Shown here piece by piece: positions 62,818-64,000 of a stretch of DNA of 64,000 nucleotides. The DNA comes from Peptococcaceae bacterium 1198_IL3148. Lineage in GTDB: Bacteria > Bacillota > Desulfotomaculia > Desulfotomaculales > Desulfohalotomaculaceae. The DNA lies in contig JBAIYS010000004.1 of assembly GCA_036763105.1 (NCBI GenBank), forward strand, positions 62,001 to 126,000, written 5' to 3'. The position numbers and the translations under genes are program-made. Position 1 is the stretch's first letter, and the number at the start of each line of letters is the position of its first letter. Below the pieces are notes generated by a model, which ran no database searches, was not told the origin of the DNA, and worked only from the letters and a program-made list of their open reading frames with translations.

Positions 62818-63024
62818 TTAATTAGAACATCGAGAAAGGAAAAACAACATTCCAATAATTATAACCGCAGTGATAATTTTGCTAAGGCAGCCTCCCTTGG
62901 TTAACCCACCTAAGTCACCTATCATTGAACGGTTTATTGAATCCGCCAAATTAATCATAGAATTTCCTTTATACTCTTCCATTTTGTGCTTATCTTCTTT
63001 ATTTATTTCATTCCTTTTATCCAT
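62818..63024 (-). CDS. Small membrane protein, unknown function
   Basis: A 68-residue protein with a charged N-terminal half (MDKRNEINKEDKHKMEEYKG) and a C-terminal transmembrane helix (about residues 49-64, ITAVIIIGMLFFLS) ending RCSN. GGGGAAGGGGAA before the ATG at 63024 is a good ribosome binding site. No family is recognised. It lies alone between the YgfK-like gene and a lipoprotein gene. Confidence 0.65.
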   Translation of the reverse strand: MDKRNEINKEDKHKMEEYKGNSMINLADSINRSMIGDLGGLTKGGCLSKIITAVIIIGMLFFLSRCSN

Positions 63025-63189
63025 AAGTTCCCCTTCCCCTGTTTACTAACTGATTAACAATTACCATACAATGATTATAGCAATTTCTACCAAACGAAAG
63101 CCACTGAGTGCATCAATTATTTAAAAATATGCAACGTTTTGGGGCTTAAATTAGTCTTAAAGAATAGAGTGGTTTTTGAGGAGGCATAA

Positions 63190-64000
63190 AATGTTAAAAA
63201 AAGTTATTGTTATGATTTTATGTTTAAGTTTAATTGTCATTGGCTGCACTAATTCAGAAAAAGATGCAAAAGCCGATTCTGGATTGATTGATTTCAAAGC
63301 TCTTATTCAAAGCAATGCCAGTGCAGAGGAAGTTGCCGGCTTTATAAACACAACAATTAAGGGCGTTTCTAAAGAAGATGCTTCAGAAATGGTCAATGAT
63401 TTTGAAAGATTTCAAAAAGATAAGATCGTTGAATTTGAAAAAATAATATTTGAAAATGAAACACAAACTAAATTATTTGAGTGTTTTAAAACTCATGGTG
63501 TCATTAATCAAGCAAATATTCCGGATGATGCTGAGCTAAAAGAAATGTTAAGTAAAATAGAAAACAGTGGCTATAAAATAGAAACTGCCGAAGGAATGTT
63601 TTTCCCGGTTATTGACTATCAATTTTATAAAAATTTCAGTACCTATGTAACTGATGACATGAAAGAATATATTGAAATAATGGCAGAAGAATCAACTGAA
63701 GTGCCGGCAAAGGATGGAGCCTTGGTTATTGGATGGGACCAGTTGTTAAATAGGGCAATCAGTCAAGAACGTTTTTTAACTACTTATACTAATTCTATCA
63801 AAATTAACGAAGTTCAGCAATTGCATAACAACTATATTTTGTTTACCTTTTACGGCTTAAATAACACGCCGCTTTTTGACTATCATTCCCAAATTATAAA
63901 CGCTGATGCCAAAGAAGTATATTTAAATGCGGTGAAGGATATCGGCAGTAGTGAGCATTTAAAGGCTTTAAAAGGATTTGTAGCTGTGCTTAAAGATAAT
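63190..64000 (+). CDS. Lipoprotein, C-terminus outside the window
   Basis: An open frame of 270 codons running off the right edge. A lipoprotein signal peptide (MLKKVIVMILCLSLIVIGC, lipobox IVIGC with Cys19) is followed by an acidic, mostly helical mature part with no recognised domain. GAGGAGG lies 6-7 bases before the ATG at 63190. A role in the cell envelope is likely from the lipobox; nothing more can be said. Confidence 0.85.

Noticed and set aside
1-64000. CRISPR arrays, tRNA or rRNA genes, transposases, prophage
   Set aside because: I looked for regularly spaced repeats, tRNA-like cloverleaf sequences, rRNA motifs and transposase or phage proteins and saw none.

Overview
The window looks like the chromosome of an endospore-forming, anaerobic, moderately AT-rich Firmicute of the Desulfotomaculum/Pelotomaculum type (Peptococcaceae). 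The grounds are a complete spoIIIA operon, spoIVB and spo0A, Wood-Ljungdahl folate genes (folD, fchA, fhs), an OLE RNA locus between ispA and dxs, several secreted proteins with copper-amine-oxidase-like repeats, and frequent TTG/GTG starts. The assignment is inferred from gene content only.

Layout. 1-1.4 kb: a leftward ytr-type ABC transporter operon with its own GntR repressor. 1.5-6.7 kb: spoIIIAA-AH, the mother-cell half of the engulfment feeding channel. 6.7-10.4 kb: a small acidic protein, then a carboxyltransferase/biotin-carrier fusion and accC. 10.5-11.8 kb: an Asp23/AmaP/DUF2273 envelope-stress operon. 11.9-23.9 kb: nusB, xseA, folD, xseB, ispA, OLE RNA, oapA, dxs, tlyA, a membrane nuclease-like protein, nadK, mnmM, argR, recN. 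24.2-26.5 kb: spoIVB and spo0A. 26.6-34.4 kb: small housekeeping genes, a polyferredoxin, an ArsC/Spx-family gene with an in-frame UGA, a GltD-like oxidoreductase, malic enzyme and a flavoprotein. 34.5-41.4 kb: a two-component system, a menA-like prenyltransferase, a secreted protein and a chemoreceptor. 41.5-49.4 kb: msrAB, fchA, fhs, an ANTAR regulator, glnA and an ABC-F ATPase. 49.5-55.4 kb: three wall-associated proteins and a second ABC-F ATPase. 55.6-62.6 kb: a purine riboswitch, a three-subunit molybdenum hydroxylase, a YqeC-MocA fusion and a short YgfK. 62.8-64 kb: a small membrane protein and a truncated lipoprotein gene.

Most notable signals. (1) The gene at 28739-29098 has TGA exactly where the ArsC/Spx family has its catalytic cysteine, followed at the right distance by a SECIS-like hairpin, so it is a likely selenoprotein. 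(2) The leaders of both the ANTAR response regulator and glnA carry the paired hexaloop hairpins recognised by ANTAR proteins, the second overlapping a terminator; this predicts an autoregulated antitermination circuit for nitrogen assimilation. (3) A guanine-type purine riboswitch precedes a hydroxylase operon with the selenium-hydroxylase accessory protein YqeC, followed by a YgfK that lacks the usual central flavin module; together these suggest selenium-dependent purine metabolism. (4) The carboxyltransferase-BCCP fusion contains a near-perfect internal ribosome binding site and GTG at the start of the carrier domain, so a free AccB may also be made. (5) The OLE RNA has its own consensus promoter. 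(6) A roughly 100-base repeat occurs in inverted orientation around the GltD-like/malic enzyme pair, and other short hairpin repeats recur at gene ends.
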